This document shows positions 36,838 to 45,575 of a stretch of 64,000 nucleotides of DNA, one piece after another; position 1 is the first letter of the stretch; every line of letters starts with the position of its first letter. The DNA is from Devosia sp. YR412 (GTDB lineage: Bacteria; Pseudomonadota; Alphaproteobacteria; Rhizobiales; Devosiaceae). The position numbers and the translations under genes are program-made. The notes beneath the pieces were generated by a model. The model was not told where the DNA came from. It ran no database searches and was given only the letters and a program-made list of their open reading frames with translations. The stretch spans positions 806,001 to 870,000 of the forward strand of contig NZ_FOFL01000002.1 of assembly GCF_900110945.1 (NCBI RefSeq), read 5' to 3'.

Positions 36838-38148
36838 TTAGCTGCGCAGGCCGGACCACGCCGGATCGGATGCATAGCTCTCGGTCGGGATAGTGAGGAG
36901 GTTTCGGCCCCAGATATCGACGCTCATCAGTTTCGGGCCGTCATTGCCGCCCGGATCCTGGAAGAACATGATGACTCGGCCGTTCGGCGCCCAGGTCGGG
37001 CCCTCGGCATGGAAGCTGGTGTAGAGCATGCGCTCGCCGGTGCCGTCGGGGTTCATCACGCCAATATTGAACTGGCCGCCCGACGCGCGCGTGAAGGCGA
37101 TGAGATCGCCTTGCGGCGACCAGACCGGAGTGGAATAGCTGCCCTGACCGAAGCTGATGCGCTGGGCATTGCCGCCGCCGGCGCCCATCACGTAAATCTG
37201 CGGTGAGCCGCCGCGATCGCTCTCGAACGCGATGCGCGAGCCATCGGGCGAGAAGCTCGGGCCGGTGTCGATAGCCGCGCCCGACGTCAGCTGCACCGGC
37301 GAACCGCCGCCTGTGCCGACGGAATAGATATTGGTCGCGCCGCCCTGCTCCACCGAAAAGGCCACGGTGCCGCCATCAGGCGAGAAGCGCGGGGCGAAGG
37401 TCATGGCGCCGACATTGGCCAGCTTCTGCTGGCGGCCGGTCGAGAGCTGCAGCAGGTAGACCTGCGGATTGCCCTCGGCAAAGTTCATATAGACCACCAT
37501 GTCGCCATTGGGCGAGAAGCGTGGGGTCAGCGCCATGGTCGAGCCATCGGTCAGATACTGCGCGTTGGCGCCGTCCTGGTCCATGATGGCGAGACGGCGC
37601 ACGCGATTGGCCTTGGGGCCGCTTTCGGCGGTGTAGATGACGCGGGTATCGAAATAGCCCGTGCCGCCGGCCAGCGCCACATAGATGGCGTCGGAAATGA
37701 TATGGCCGACGCGGCGCGAGGAATTGGGATCGGTATTATAGCTCTGGCCGACCACCTGGGCGCCTTGGCGTGTATCCCAGACGCGGACGGAAGAGGAAAT
37801 GGTGCCGCCGCGCTCGACGGCGCCCATCACCAGCGCATCGACATTGGCGGTGCGCCAGACGTTGAAATCAGGCGTCGCATTGACGTCGCCAACCTGCAGC
37901 GGCAGCGAGGCGGGTTCGAGCGGCAGGAACAGGCCGGAGCGGCGCAGGTTGTTGCGCACGATATCGGCGATCTCGCGCCCGAAGGTCGGGTCGGACGACG
38001 CAAAGTCCGGCACCGCGATGGGCAGCGGCTGGAAATTGGCGCCTTCCACGGTGATGTTGAGCTGCGCCTGGGCCTGCGATGCGGCCACCAGAGCTGCGCC
38101 GCCGGCAAGACCGAGCTTGAGGGCATTGCGCCGGGTGAAAAGGGTCAT
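36838..38148 (-). CDS. tolB: Tol-Pal translocation protein TolB with a twin-arginine signal peptide
   Basis: The 436-residue periplasmic protein has an N-terminal alpha/beta domain followed by a six-bladed beta-propeller; propeller repeats such as ALTPRFSPNGDMVVYMN and FAPRFSPDGGTVAFS are clear. TolB binds Pal and TolA at the division site. The signal reads FTRRNALKLGLAGGAAL, with a twin-Arg motif, which suggests export in folded form through Tat rather than Sec. The ATG at 38148 has GGAG about nine bases upstream. Confidence 0.96.
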   Translation of the reverse strand: MTLFTRRNALKLGLAGGAALVAASQAQAQLNITVEGANFQPLPIAVPDFASSDPTFGREIADIVRNNLRRSGLFLPLEPASLPLQVGDVNATPDFNVWRTANVDALVMGAVERGGTISSSVRVWDTRQGAQVVGQSYNTDPNSSRRVGHIISDAIYVALAGGTGYFDTRVIYTAESGPKANRVRRLAIMDQDGANAQYLTDGSTMALTPRFSPNGDMVVYMNFAEGNPQVYLLQLSTGRQQKLANVGAMTFAPRFSPDGGTVAFSVEQGGATNIYSVGTGGGSPVQLTSGAAIDTGPSFSPDGSRIAFESDRGGSPQIYVMGAGGGNAQRISFGQGSYSTPVWSPQGDLIAFTRASGGQFNIGVMNPDGTGERMLYTSFHAEGPTWAPNGRVIMFFQDPGGNDGPKLMSVDIWGRNLLTIPTESYASDPAWSGLRS

Positions 38149-38208
38149 TTCAGTCTCCAATCCTGCCATTCGCCGGCATTCTGCCATGCAAAGGCGCTGC
38201 CAATAAGG

Positions 38209-39372
38209 TCACGGACGCAACGTGACGTTGATATTCTGCCATTGGTCATAGCTGGCCGCCGACAACATGGTGTAGGGCCCGCAACCGGCCACCGCGCTCA
38301 CCGCCTTCTGGGCAATGGCGATAGCTTCAACCTGCTGGCTGACCGAAACGATCCGCGGCACATCGGCCAAAGATCCATTCTGGTTGAGGCGCATATTGAT
38401 GACCACTTCGACGCCACTGGTCTGCTCGTTGGGCAGCAGGTTCCAGCATTGCTTGATCTTGGCCACCAGCGCGCCGATTTCCGTCGTGCTCAGCGTCGCC
38501 GAAGTACCGCCCGTATCGCCAAGGGTCGGCGAGCCGCCCTGCCCGGTGGTACCACCAGTGGTCTGGTCGCGATTGATCAGCGCCGAAATATCGTCGGCCA
38601 GCTGCGCATCGAGCTGCGGCGTCGGCTGCGGCCGCGTGGTGGGCGTTGGCGTTGGGGTCGGCGTGGGCTGCTGGGCAGCGGCGGCTTGACGCGCCTTCTC
38701 TTCTTCTTCGCGCTTTTTGCGCTCGGCTTCAGCGGCGGCGAACTGCTGACGCAGCTGCGTCAGATTGCTCGGGCGCGACGCGGGCGTCGGCGCAGCGACA
38801 GTCGGCTCTGCCGGCTCGGGCGCAGGTTCCGGGGTCGGCGTCGGGGTAGGCACCGGCGTTGGCTCGGGTGTCAGTACCGGCTCGGGCGTCGGCTCCGGTT
38901 CAGGAGCTGGTTCGGGCTCTGGTGTTGGCGCAGGCGTCGGCCGGGTCGCCGGGGTCGGTGCGACCACAGGCTCTGGCGTCGGCTCGGGGACTGGAGCGGG
39001 CTCGGGTTCCGGTTCTGGCGTTGGCTCGGGCTGCACTTCGGGCAGGGCCTGCGGCTCGGGCGCCGAATTGGTCACCGGGGCGGGCGTCGGTATATCGGCA
39101 GGCGACGGCGTCGGCTGGTCCTGCTCGGTATTGCCGGTCGGCTGTGCGATTTCGGCCGGCTGGTCATCCTCGACGATCGACGGCGTATCGGTTTCGACCA
39201 CTTCGCTGTCGAGCTGGCCGGCGCGCAGGCTGGCCACATCGCTGACCGGCACCAGGTCCACGGCAATGGCATTCTCCACCGTCACCATCGGCTCGGCAAA
39301 ACCGAGGTTGATGAGGCCGATGCAGAGGATCGCGATATGGGCCAGGACCGAGACGATGACGCCGATACGCAT
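38209..39372 (-). CDS. tolA: TolA-like envelope protein with a proline-rich linker
   Basis: The 387-residue protein has an N-terminal transmembrane helix (VIVSVLAHIAILCIGLINLG) and a very long PEP/PTP-repeat linker (about residues 95-245). A short charged helix (AAAEAERKKREEEEKARQAA) follows, and then a TolA domain III (LVAKIKQCWNLLP, VVINMRLNQNGSL). TolA bridges TolQR in the inner membrane to Pal/TolB. The proline-rich linker replaces most of the usual Ala/Lys helix. It follows tolR after nine bases. Confidence 0.93.
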   Translation of the reverse strand: MRIGVIVSVLAHIAILCIGLINLGFAEPMVTVENAIAVDLVPVSDVASLRAGQLDSEVVETDTPSIVEDDQPAEIAQPTGNTEQDQPTPSPADIPTPAPVTNSAPEPQALPEVQPEPTPEPEPEPAPVPEPTPEPVVAPTPATRPTPAPTPEPEPAPEPEPTPEPVLTPEPTPVPTPTPTPEPAPEPAEPTVAAPTPASRPSNLTQLRQQFAAAEAERKKREEEEKARQAAAAQQPTPTPTPTPTTRPQPTPQLDAQLADDISALINRDQTTGGTTGQGGSPTLGDTGGTSATLSTTEIGALVAKIKQCWNLLPNEQTSGVEVVINMRLNQNGSLADVPRIVSVSQQVEAIAIAQKAVSAVAGCGPYTMLSAASYDQWQNINVTLRP

Positions 39373-39381
39373 GGGCTTGCG

Positions 39382-39825
39382 CTACTGCTCCGGCTGCGTG
39401 ATGAGGCCGATCTTGGTGAAGCCTCCAGCCGACAACAGGCCCATGACGCGCATCACCGCGCCATAATTGGCACTGGTATCGCCGCGCAGGAAAATCCGGT
39501 CTTCGGCGCCGTTGACGCCGCGGGCGGTCAGTTCAGGAATGAGCTGGCCTTCGGCCACCGGCTCCTGGTCGATATAGACCGCGCCATCCGGCGTGACGCC
39601 GACGGTGATCGGATCGGCCTGGTTGGGCAGGGCCGCAGCAGCAGAGCTGGGTAGGTCGAGCGGCACGCCGGCCGTCATCATCGGCGCGGCCACCATGAAG
39701 ATGATCAGCAGCACCAGCATCACGTCCACCATGGGCGTGATGTTGATTTCACTCATCACCGCTTTCTTGCGGCCGCGACGACGGCGTCCGCCGCCCCCGC
39801 CACCCGATGCGACACCCATGCCCAT
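39382..39825 (-). CDS. tolR: Tol-Pal proton-channel protein TolR
   Basis: The 147-residue ExbD/TolR protein has a single transmembrane helix with the essential Asp in ITPMVDVMLVLLIIFMVAAP and a periplasmic C-terminal domain (LRGDTSANYGAVMRVMG). The N-terminus contains a Gly/Arg-rich basic run. With TolQ it forms the proton-driven motor. Its ATG starts one base after the tolQ stop codon, so translation is probably coupled. Confidence 0.97.
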   Translation of the reverse strand: MGMGVASGGGGGGRRRRGRKKAVMSEINITPMVDVMLVLLIIFMVAAPMMTAGVPLDLPSSAAAALPNQADPITVGVTPDGAVYIDQEPVAEGQLIPELTARGVNGAEDRIFLRGDTSANYGAVMRVMGLLSAGGFTKIGLITQPEQ

Positions 39826-39826
39826 A

Positions 39827-40537
<711 letters not shown>

Positions 40538-40756
40538 GTAGTGATCCTTTTCGGCCCGGTCTTTCGCAACCCGACCCCATGCTGAGCCGATGGGGTCGAA
40601 ATCTGTCAAAATTAAGAGAAATGCCCGGTTGACCGGCCCTTTGCGGACGGACTGACGGACACGTGTTCGCTTTGCCGCAATTATGGTCAAGGAGTGGTTA
40701 ACAAAGAGAGTCGGTGGAGGTGTGGCGCGATCACGCTTTGTCGAAGGCTGTAAGGC

Positions 40757-41152
40757 TCAACCGACCTTGAACCGCTCCACGATCACCTTCGGCATCCGCG
40801 CCGGGCCGCCGCTGGTCTTGATGGCGACGACTATGACCGTGGCGCGGGTCAGGACCACCTCGCCCCGCAGGATGACCTGATTCAGCGTTAGCCGTGCGCC
40901 GGTGATAGCGGCAACCTCAGTGGTGACCGTTAGCAAGTCATCGATATGCGCCGCGCCGTCGAAACTGATCTCCATCGAGCGCACGGCAAAGGCAATGCCC
41001 TGTCCGGCGAGTTCAGAATGATGGATACCCTCGTCGCGCAGAAATTCCGTGCGGCCACGCTCGAAGAACTTGAGATAGGCCGCATGATAGACATTGCCGG
41101 AAAAATCGGTGTCTTCGTAATAGATGCGGACGGGAAATTGATGCTGGGTCAT
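40757..41152 (-). CDS. ybgC: YbgC-like acyl-CoA thioesterase
   Basis: The 131-residue hot-dog-fold protein has the catalytic Asp in YYEDTDFSGNVYHAAYLKFFE, as in YbgC. It hydrolyses acyl-CoA and is almost always linked to tol genes, probably through phospholipid metabolism at the envelope. Its ATG overlaps the metallophosphoesterase stop codon as ATGA. The 219 bases to tolQ hold no gene, so tolQ may have its own promoter. Confidence 0.96.
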   Translation of the reverse strand: MTQHQFPVRIYYEDTDFSGNVYHAAYLKFFERGRTEFLRDEGIHHSELAGQGIAFAVRSMEISFDGAAHIDDLLTVTTEVAAITGARLTLNQVILRGEVVLTRATVIVVAIKTSGGPARMPKVIVERFKVG

Positions 41153-41958
41153 GCCCGGCCTCCCAGTTCGAGCAGCACGATCTCGGGCGTGGTACCGAAG
41201 CGGATCGGCCAGCCGGAATAGCCGAGCCCGGAGGTCACCAACAGGTGGCGTTCGTCCTCGACGATATGGCCATGCACATAGCGGCTGCCAAATTTGGACG
41301 GCACCACCGGCGTTCTGCCGAACAGTTTGACCTGCCCGCCATGGGTATGGCCCGACAGCGTCAGCGCCACCCGCGCCGGAACCTGCGGAAAAATATCCGG
41401 CTCATGCGCCATCAGCAGGATGGGTTCGTCGGTGCTCACCTGCGCCAAGGTGCCGGCGAGATCCTCGATGCCGAGATCATCGCGATCATAGGACATGCCT
41501 TCCCGATGGAAGGCGCGCTGGTCGCCAAGTCCGGCCAGCCAGAAGGCGTGTTCGCCATGGCTGATGCGCTGGCTGCGATTGACATAGGTCTCGACACCCG
41601 CCTCCCGCAAAGCCGCCACGGCCACGACCTGCCCGGCGAGTACCTGCTCGCGCGTGTAATGATCATAGTCATGGTTGCCGAACACCGCATGCACACCCAA
41701 CGGCGCCGACAGCGTTGCGAAGGCGCTGGTCAGTTCACTTGCACTCAGCTCGCGGCTAAAGCGCGGACCGCCGACGTAGTCGCCGAGCAGCAGAATGATA
41801 TCCGGCGCCAGCGCCTTCGCCTCTTCGCAAATGCTGCGGATTTTCGCCCCATCCATGAACGGACTGCAGGCGTGGAAATCGCTGAGCACCGCTACGCGCA
41901 GCGCGAAATCCTGCGGCCAGGCTGGCAGGCTTGGCGCATATGTCGAAACCAGCGTCAC
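41149..41958 (-). CDS. YaeI-like metallophosphoesterase
   Basis: The 269-residue protein has the calcineurin-type metal motifs in order: LSDFHACSPF, LLGDYVGGPR, FGNHDYDHY, MAHEPDIF and LSGHTHGGQVKLFG. Relatives (YaeI) often act on lipid or UDP-linked phosphates, but they carry an N-terminal transmembrane helix, which is missing here. The GTG at 41958 overlaps the NUDIX stop as GTGA. The end overlaps ybgC as ATGA. Confidence 0.88.
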   Translation of the reverse strand: MTLVSTYAPSLPAWPQDFALRVAVLSDFHACSPFMDGAKIRSICEEAKALAPDIILLLGDYVGGPRFSRELSASELTSAFATLSAPLGVHAVFGNHDYDHYTREQVLAGQVVAVAALREAGVETYVNRSQRISHGEHAFWLAGLGDQRAFHREGMSYDRDDLGIEDLAGTLAQVSTDEPILLMAHEPDIFPQVPARVALTLSGHTHGGQVKLFGRTPVVPSKFGSRYVHGHIVEDERHLLVTSGLGYSGWPIRFGTTPEIVLLELGGRA

Positions 41959-42455
41959 GGCGTGTCTTCGCGGAAGATCACATGCTCCGGCACGCCCGAC
42001 AGCTGGCGCAGCTTTTCGGGCAACCACGCCGGCAGCAGCCGCGCCGCGCTCAGCGCATCGCCCTCAAGATTCAGCCAGGAGAACTGCAGCAGATGGCCCT
42101 CATCCTCGCGCACGAGAAAAGGCTGCGGACCACCGGGGCGCACATCGTCGGGCAGCTCGATCGCATAAATGAAACCCAGCTCGTGGAAGCGCTCGCCTTC
42201 GCGGCCATAAAAGCTTTCCGAGGTGAACAGCAGCGTGTCGATCTCGGCCACCATCACCATTTCCTCGGCGATCTCGCGCACAAGCGACACATCGCTGGCC
42301 TCGCCCATTTCGACGCGCCCGCCCGGCAGCATGCAATAGTCGTCGCCATCCTCTCGGCAGACCAGCACATGGCCATCGCGAATGGCGGCGCCGGCCACGC
42401 GATAATTGAACCGCGTGCCGCCGACCGGAAAGCTTAGCATCACCCGTTCAGTCAC
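41955..42455 (-). CDS. NUDIX hydrolase between ruvB and ybgC
   Basis: The 166-residue protein has a complete NUDIX box, [20 protein letters not shown] then EM, and a beta-rich fold on both sides. The substrate is unknown. The start is uncertain: GTG 42455 has GGAG eight bases upstream and overlaps the ruvB end by eight bases; ATG 42440 is the alternative. It overlaps the metallophosphoesterase gene as GTGA, so it lies in a chain of translationally coupled genes. Confidence 0.87.
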   Translation of the reverse strand: MTERVMLSFPVGGTRFNYRVAGAAIRDGHVLVCREDGDDYCMLPGGRVEMGEASDVSLVREIAEEMVMVAEIDTLLFTSESFYGREGERFHELGFIYAIELPDDVRPGGPQPFLVREDEGHLLQFSWLNLEGDALSAARLLPAWLPEKLRQLSGVPEHVIFREDTP

Positions 42456-43488
42456 TTTCCGGCTCCTCGAACAGGCTGGCTTGCAGGCCGACAAAGCCCT
42501 GCGGCACGATCCGGCCGAGATGCTGGAACGCCCCGCCGGTCAGCATGCGGCCGCGCGGCGTGCGCTGGATGAAGCCCTGCTGGATCAGATAGGGCTCGAC
42601 GATTTCCTCGATCGCATCGCGCGGCTCGGACAGCGCCGCGGCAATGGTTTCGATGCCCACCGGCCCGCCATTGTAGAAATCGGCAATCGTCGTCAGATAG
42701 CGCCGGTCGAGCTGGTCGAGCCCGCGCGCATCGACATCGAGCCGCAGCAGCGCCTTGTCGGCAATCGCCCGGGTGATTTCGCCCGAACCATCGACAAGCG
42801 CAAAATCGGTCACCCGGCGCAAAAGCCGCCCGGCAATACGCGGCGTGCCCCGCGAGCGCCGGGCAATTTCCATCGCCCCATCGGGCGCCATCGGCATGCC
42901 GAGCAATCGTGCACCGCGCTGCACGATGAGCACCAGTTCTTCAGGCGTATAGAAATTGAGCCGCACAGGAATGCCGAAGCGGTCGCGCAGAGGCGTCGTC
43001 AGCAGGCCCGCCCGCGTCGTCGCCCCGACCAGCGTAAACCGCGCCAGATCGATCCGCACCGAGCGCGCGGCAGGACCTTCGCCGATGATCAGGTCGAGTT
43101 GGAAATCCTCCATCGCCGGATAGAGCACTTCCTCGATCGCCGGATTGAGCCGGTGGATCTCGTCGATGAACAGCACGTCGCGATCTTCGAGATTGGTCAG
43201 CAGCGCCGCGAGATCACCCGCCTTGGCGATCACCGGGCCGGAGGTGGCGCGAAATCCGACACCCAGCTCCTTGGAGATGATCTGCGCCAGCGTGGTCTTG
43301 CCCAGGCCCGGCGGGCCGACGAACAGCACATGGTCCAGCGCGGCCCCACGCTGCTTGGCTGCCTGGATGAAGACCTCCAGATTGGCTCGCGCCGCGGCCT
43401 GGCCGACAAATTCGGAAAAGCCGGACGGGCGCAGCGCCACATCCAGCGGCTCATCGCGTCCGGCGGCAGGAGAAGTCAGGTCGGTCAC
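42448..43488 (-). CDS. ruvB: Holliday-junction branch-migration ATPase RuvB
   Basis: The 346-residue AAA+ motor has Walker A GPPGLGKT, Walker [11 protein letters not shown], the sensor region [13 protein letters not shown] and the C-terminal winged helix (RTPRGRMLT). With RuvA it drives branch migration of Holliday junctions. Its GTG (43488) overlaps the VapC stop (TGA) as GTGA. RuvA is not next to it; the toxin-antitoxin genes lie between. Confidence 0.97.
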   Translation of the reverse strand: MTDLTSPAAGRDEPLDVALRPSGFSEFVGQAAARANLEVFIQAAKQRGAALDHVLFVGPPGLGKTTLAQIISKELGVGFRATSGPVIAKAGDLAALLTNLEDRDVLFIDEIHRLNPAIEEVLYPAMEDFQLDLIIGEGPAARSVRIDLARFTLVGATTRAGLLTTPLRDRFGIPVRLNFYTPEELVLIVQRGARLLGMPMAPDGAMEIARRSRGTPRIAGRLLRRVTDFALVDGSGEITRAIADKALLRLDVDARGLDQLDRRYLTTIADFYNGGPVGIETIAAALSEPRDAIEEIVEPYLIQQGFIQRTPRGRMLTGGAFQHLGRIVPQGFVGLQASLFEEPESD

Positions 43489-43883
43489 GCGAGCAATTCC
43501 ATTCCGGGTATGCGTTTAGCGGCGTCTTTGTCAAACGTGACGGTGGTAGTGCAGCCGCTTCTTCGGTTGATTTCCGCGATCAACAGATCGGCCAGATCGA
43601 CCTTGCTATTGGCGTAATGCGGCAGCGCCTCCCTCACCACGTCATGCGCCTCGACAACGATATCCGCTGTATCCAGCATACGTTCAAGCACAAGGCTAAT
43701 GCGATCTCGACCATACTTGTAAGCCTGGCCCAGAGCCCAAACCAGTTCGACAATCACCACCAGCGAAATATGCGCAGGGTCACCTGTCGAACGATTGGCG
43801 AAGAATTCTGTGACAAGGGCGTTTTGATTCGGATCGTCTTGTATGAACAGTCGGAGCAGAACGTTGGTATCAACGCCGATCAT
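43485..43883 (-). CDS. VapC-like PIN-domain toxin
   Basis: The 132-residue protein has the PIN catalytic acids in the expected places: D5 in [13 protein letters not shown]46 in [10 protein letters not shown]99 in [11 protein letters not shown] and D118 in TVTFDKDA. Such toxins cut tRNA or rRNA when released from the antitoxin. Base composition is lower than in ruvB: in one 60-base line (43801) 27 bases are G or C, against 42 in a ruvB line (43381). Its stop overlaps the ruvB start, and its ATG overlaps the antitoxin stop. Confidence 0.9.
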   Translation of the reverse strand: MIGVDTNVLLRLFIQDDPNQNALVTEFFANRSTGDPAHISLVVIVELVWALGQAYKYGRDRISLVLERMLDTADIVVEAHDVVREALPHYANSKVDLADLLIAEINRRSGCTTTVTFDKDAAKRIPGMELLA

Positions 43884-44161
43884 CTTTTGAGCGACCGCAT
43901 CACACTCCGTGCCGCTGCCTCTGCTATGCCGGCGTTGATCTCTTCTATGCTGACAGGACCAACGGGAGACGGCGCCAGAATTCCGGCCAGATCAACCGCC
44001 CGCAAGGTCCGCGGTTTCACAATGGCCTTGCCGTCTTCGATGATCCACTCAACCTGCGCGCCTTCACTCAGGCCGAGAACGTCCCGCACTTCCTTGGGCA
44101 CAGTGGTCTGACCTTTACTGGTCATGGTCCCAAGCAATCTCTTCCTGATTGAAATAGACAT
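43880..44161 (-). CDS. AbrB/MazE-type antitoxin (VapB-like)
   Basis: The 93-residue protein has a swapped-hairpin AbrB domain at residues about 10-50 (TMTSKGQTTVPKEVRDVLGL, then VEWIIEDGKAIVKPR), and a helical tail that would hold the toxin (SIEEINAGIAEAAARSV). It should bind both VapC and its own promoter. The ATG at 44161 lies next to the 44169-44207 inverted repeat. The gene ends in ATGA over the toxin start. Confidence 0.88.
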   Translation of the reverse strand: MSISIRKRLLGTMTSKGQTTVPKEVRDVLGLSEGAQVEWIIEDGKAIVKPRTLRAVDLAGILAPSPVGPVSIEEINAGIAEAAARSVMRSLKR

Positions 44162-44168
44162 TACCACA

Positions 44169-44207
44169 CCTCAATTCCTTACCTTCTAGAATAGTAAGGA
44201 ATTGAGG
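44169..44207 (-). repeat. Perfect inverted repeat on the antitoxin leader
   Basis: CCTCAATTCCTTAC (44169-44182) is exactly complementary to GTAAGGAATTGAGG (44194-44207) with an 11-base loop. It ends eight bases before the antitoxin ATG, and the GAGG in the arm nearest the gene may be its ribosome site. It could be the antitoxin operator, an RNA stem that hides the ribosome site, or both. It is not a terminator, as there is no T-run. Confidence 0.88.
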
Positions 44208-44222
44208 CAATTGCAAGGAGCC

Positions 44223-44840
44223 TTACTGGCTCAGCTCCCGCAAGCCCAGCCGGATCAGCTTCTCGGTTGGCACGCTGTCACCCTCGCGCGCCACGATCCG
44301 CGACAGCGCCGCCGAAGCCTGCGCGCTGGAATAGCCGAGATTGGTGAGTGCCGAGACGGCATCGGTGATGGCCGAGGGTGCGACACCCTCACCCAGCGCC
44401 GCCTGAAGGCCGAGCGTACCCGCGTCGATCCCCGGCCCGGCCGGGACCTTGCCCTTGAGTTCGGTCACCAGACGCACGGCCAGTTTCGGCCCAACGCCAT
44501 TGGCACGGCCGATCATTGCCTTGTCCTGCAGCGCGATGGCACTGGAGAGTTCGGCCGGCGACAGCACCGAAAGAATGGCCAGCGCCACGCGGGCGCCGAC
44601 GCCCTGCACGGTCATCAACAGATTAAACCAAGCCTTTTCACCCTCGCTGGAAAAACCATAGAGGCGGATCATGTCTTCGCGCACGATGGTTTCGATGAAC
44701 ACCACGGCCGCCTCGCCAACGCGTGGCAGGGCCTGCAATGTGCGCGACGAGGCAAAGGCCTCGTAGCAGACGCCGCCGCAGTCGATCAGCACGTAGTCAT
44801 CACCAAAGCTGTCCACCAGCCCCTTGAGCTTGCCGATCAT
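44223..44840 (-). CDS. ruvA: Holliday-junction recognition protein RuvA
   Basis: The 205-residue protein has an OB-fold N-terminal domain ([20 protein letters not shown]), two helix-hairpin-helix motifs ([16 protein letters not shown] and [18 protein letters not shown]), and a flexible link to a C-terminal domain III that contacts RuvB. It binds four-way junctions as a tetramer. It overlaps ruvC by four bases (ATGA). The antitoxin gene, not ruvB, follows. Confidence 0.97.
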   Translation of the reverse strand: MIGKLKGLVDSFGDDYVLIDCGGVCYEAFASSRTLQALPRVGEAAVVFIETIVREDMIRLYGFSSEGEKAWFNLLMTVQGVGARVALAILSVLSPAELSSAIALQDKAMIGRANGVGPKLAVRLVTELKGKVPAGPGIDAGTLGLQAALGEGVAPSAITDAVSALTNLGYSSAQASAALSRIVAREGDSVPTEKLIRLGLRELSQ

Positions 44841-45343
44841 GCGAGTGCTTTCAATCTCTGGTTGGCGACGCGGTGATGCGCGTGGCAGATGGCGATGGCC
44901 AAGGCATCGGCCGCATCGGCGCCCTTGAATTCGGCCAGCGGCATCAGCGTCTTTACCATTAGCGCCACCTGCCCTTTTTCGGCGTGGCCAGAACCGACCA
45001 CCGACTTCTTGACCAGATTGGCGGCATATTCCGCGACCGGCAGGCCGCGCGCCGCCGGCGTCAGCAGCGCCACGCCGCGAGCCTGGCCCAGGATCAGCGC
45101 CGAACGCATGCCGGCATTGACGAAGGTTTCTTCCACGGCAGCCTCATGCGGGGCAAAACGATCGAGCACTTCTCCAAGCCCTGTGAACAAGATAGCCAGA
45201 CGCTCGGCCAGCGATCCATCGGTCGGCGGCGTGAGGGTGCCAGCGCCGATAAAGGTCAGCCGATTGCCCTGGGTTTCGATAATGCCCCAACCGCAGCGGC
45301 GCAGGCCCGGATCGATGCCAATGATTCGCGTTACAAGGCTCAT
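44837..45343 (-). CDS. ruvC: Holliday-junction resolvase RuvC
   Basis: The 168-residue nuclease has the four acidic residues of RuvC: D in [15 protein letters not shown] in AAVEETFV, and two Asp in the C-terminal [16 protein letters not shown]. It resolves junctions handed over by RuvAB. The ATG at 45343 has AAGGATGGG upstream; a longer open frame upstream is not supported. It is first in the local ruv operon. Confidence 0.97.
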   Translation of the reverse strand: MSLVTRIIGIDPGLRRCGWGIIETQGNRLTFIGAGTLTPPTDGSLAERLAILFTGLGEVLDRFAPHEAAVEETFVNAGMRSALILGQARGVALLTPAARGLPVAEYAANLVKKSVVGSGHAEKGQVALMVKTLMPLAEFKGADAADALAIAICHAHHRVANQRLKALA

Positions 45344-45575
45344 GCGCCCATCCTTATTCAAGCGGATGCAGCCTACCAAGCGCCAAGTGAACAAATAGGC
45401 AACAAGCCCGATGGATAAACGAGGATGCATAAATTTGTCACCCAGCGCGCAACACCATCTTTAAGTGGTTACCCCTAGCGTCTCCGGCGGGAATGCAGGA
45501 GCGGTAAATGACTGAGCGACGCAAGGATTCGGCCGGGCAAAACCGGCACGGCATGGCTTGCGCGAGCATCACCCG

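Noticed and set aside
37702-39654. Long open frame antisense to tolB and tolA, rich in Arg and Gly
   Set aside because: It is caused by the reverse complement of the proline-rich TolA linker; both sense genes are well supported.
44169-44207. Inverted repeat considered as a terminator for ruvCA
   Set aside because: There is no T-run after either arm, and its fit to the antitoxin leader is better explained as an operator or RNA stem.
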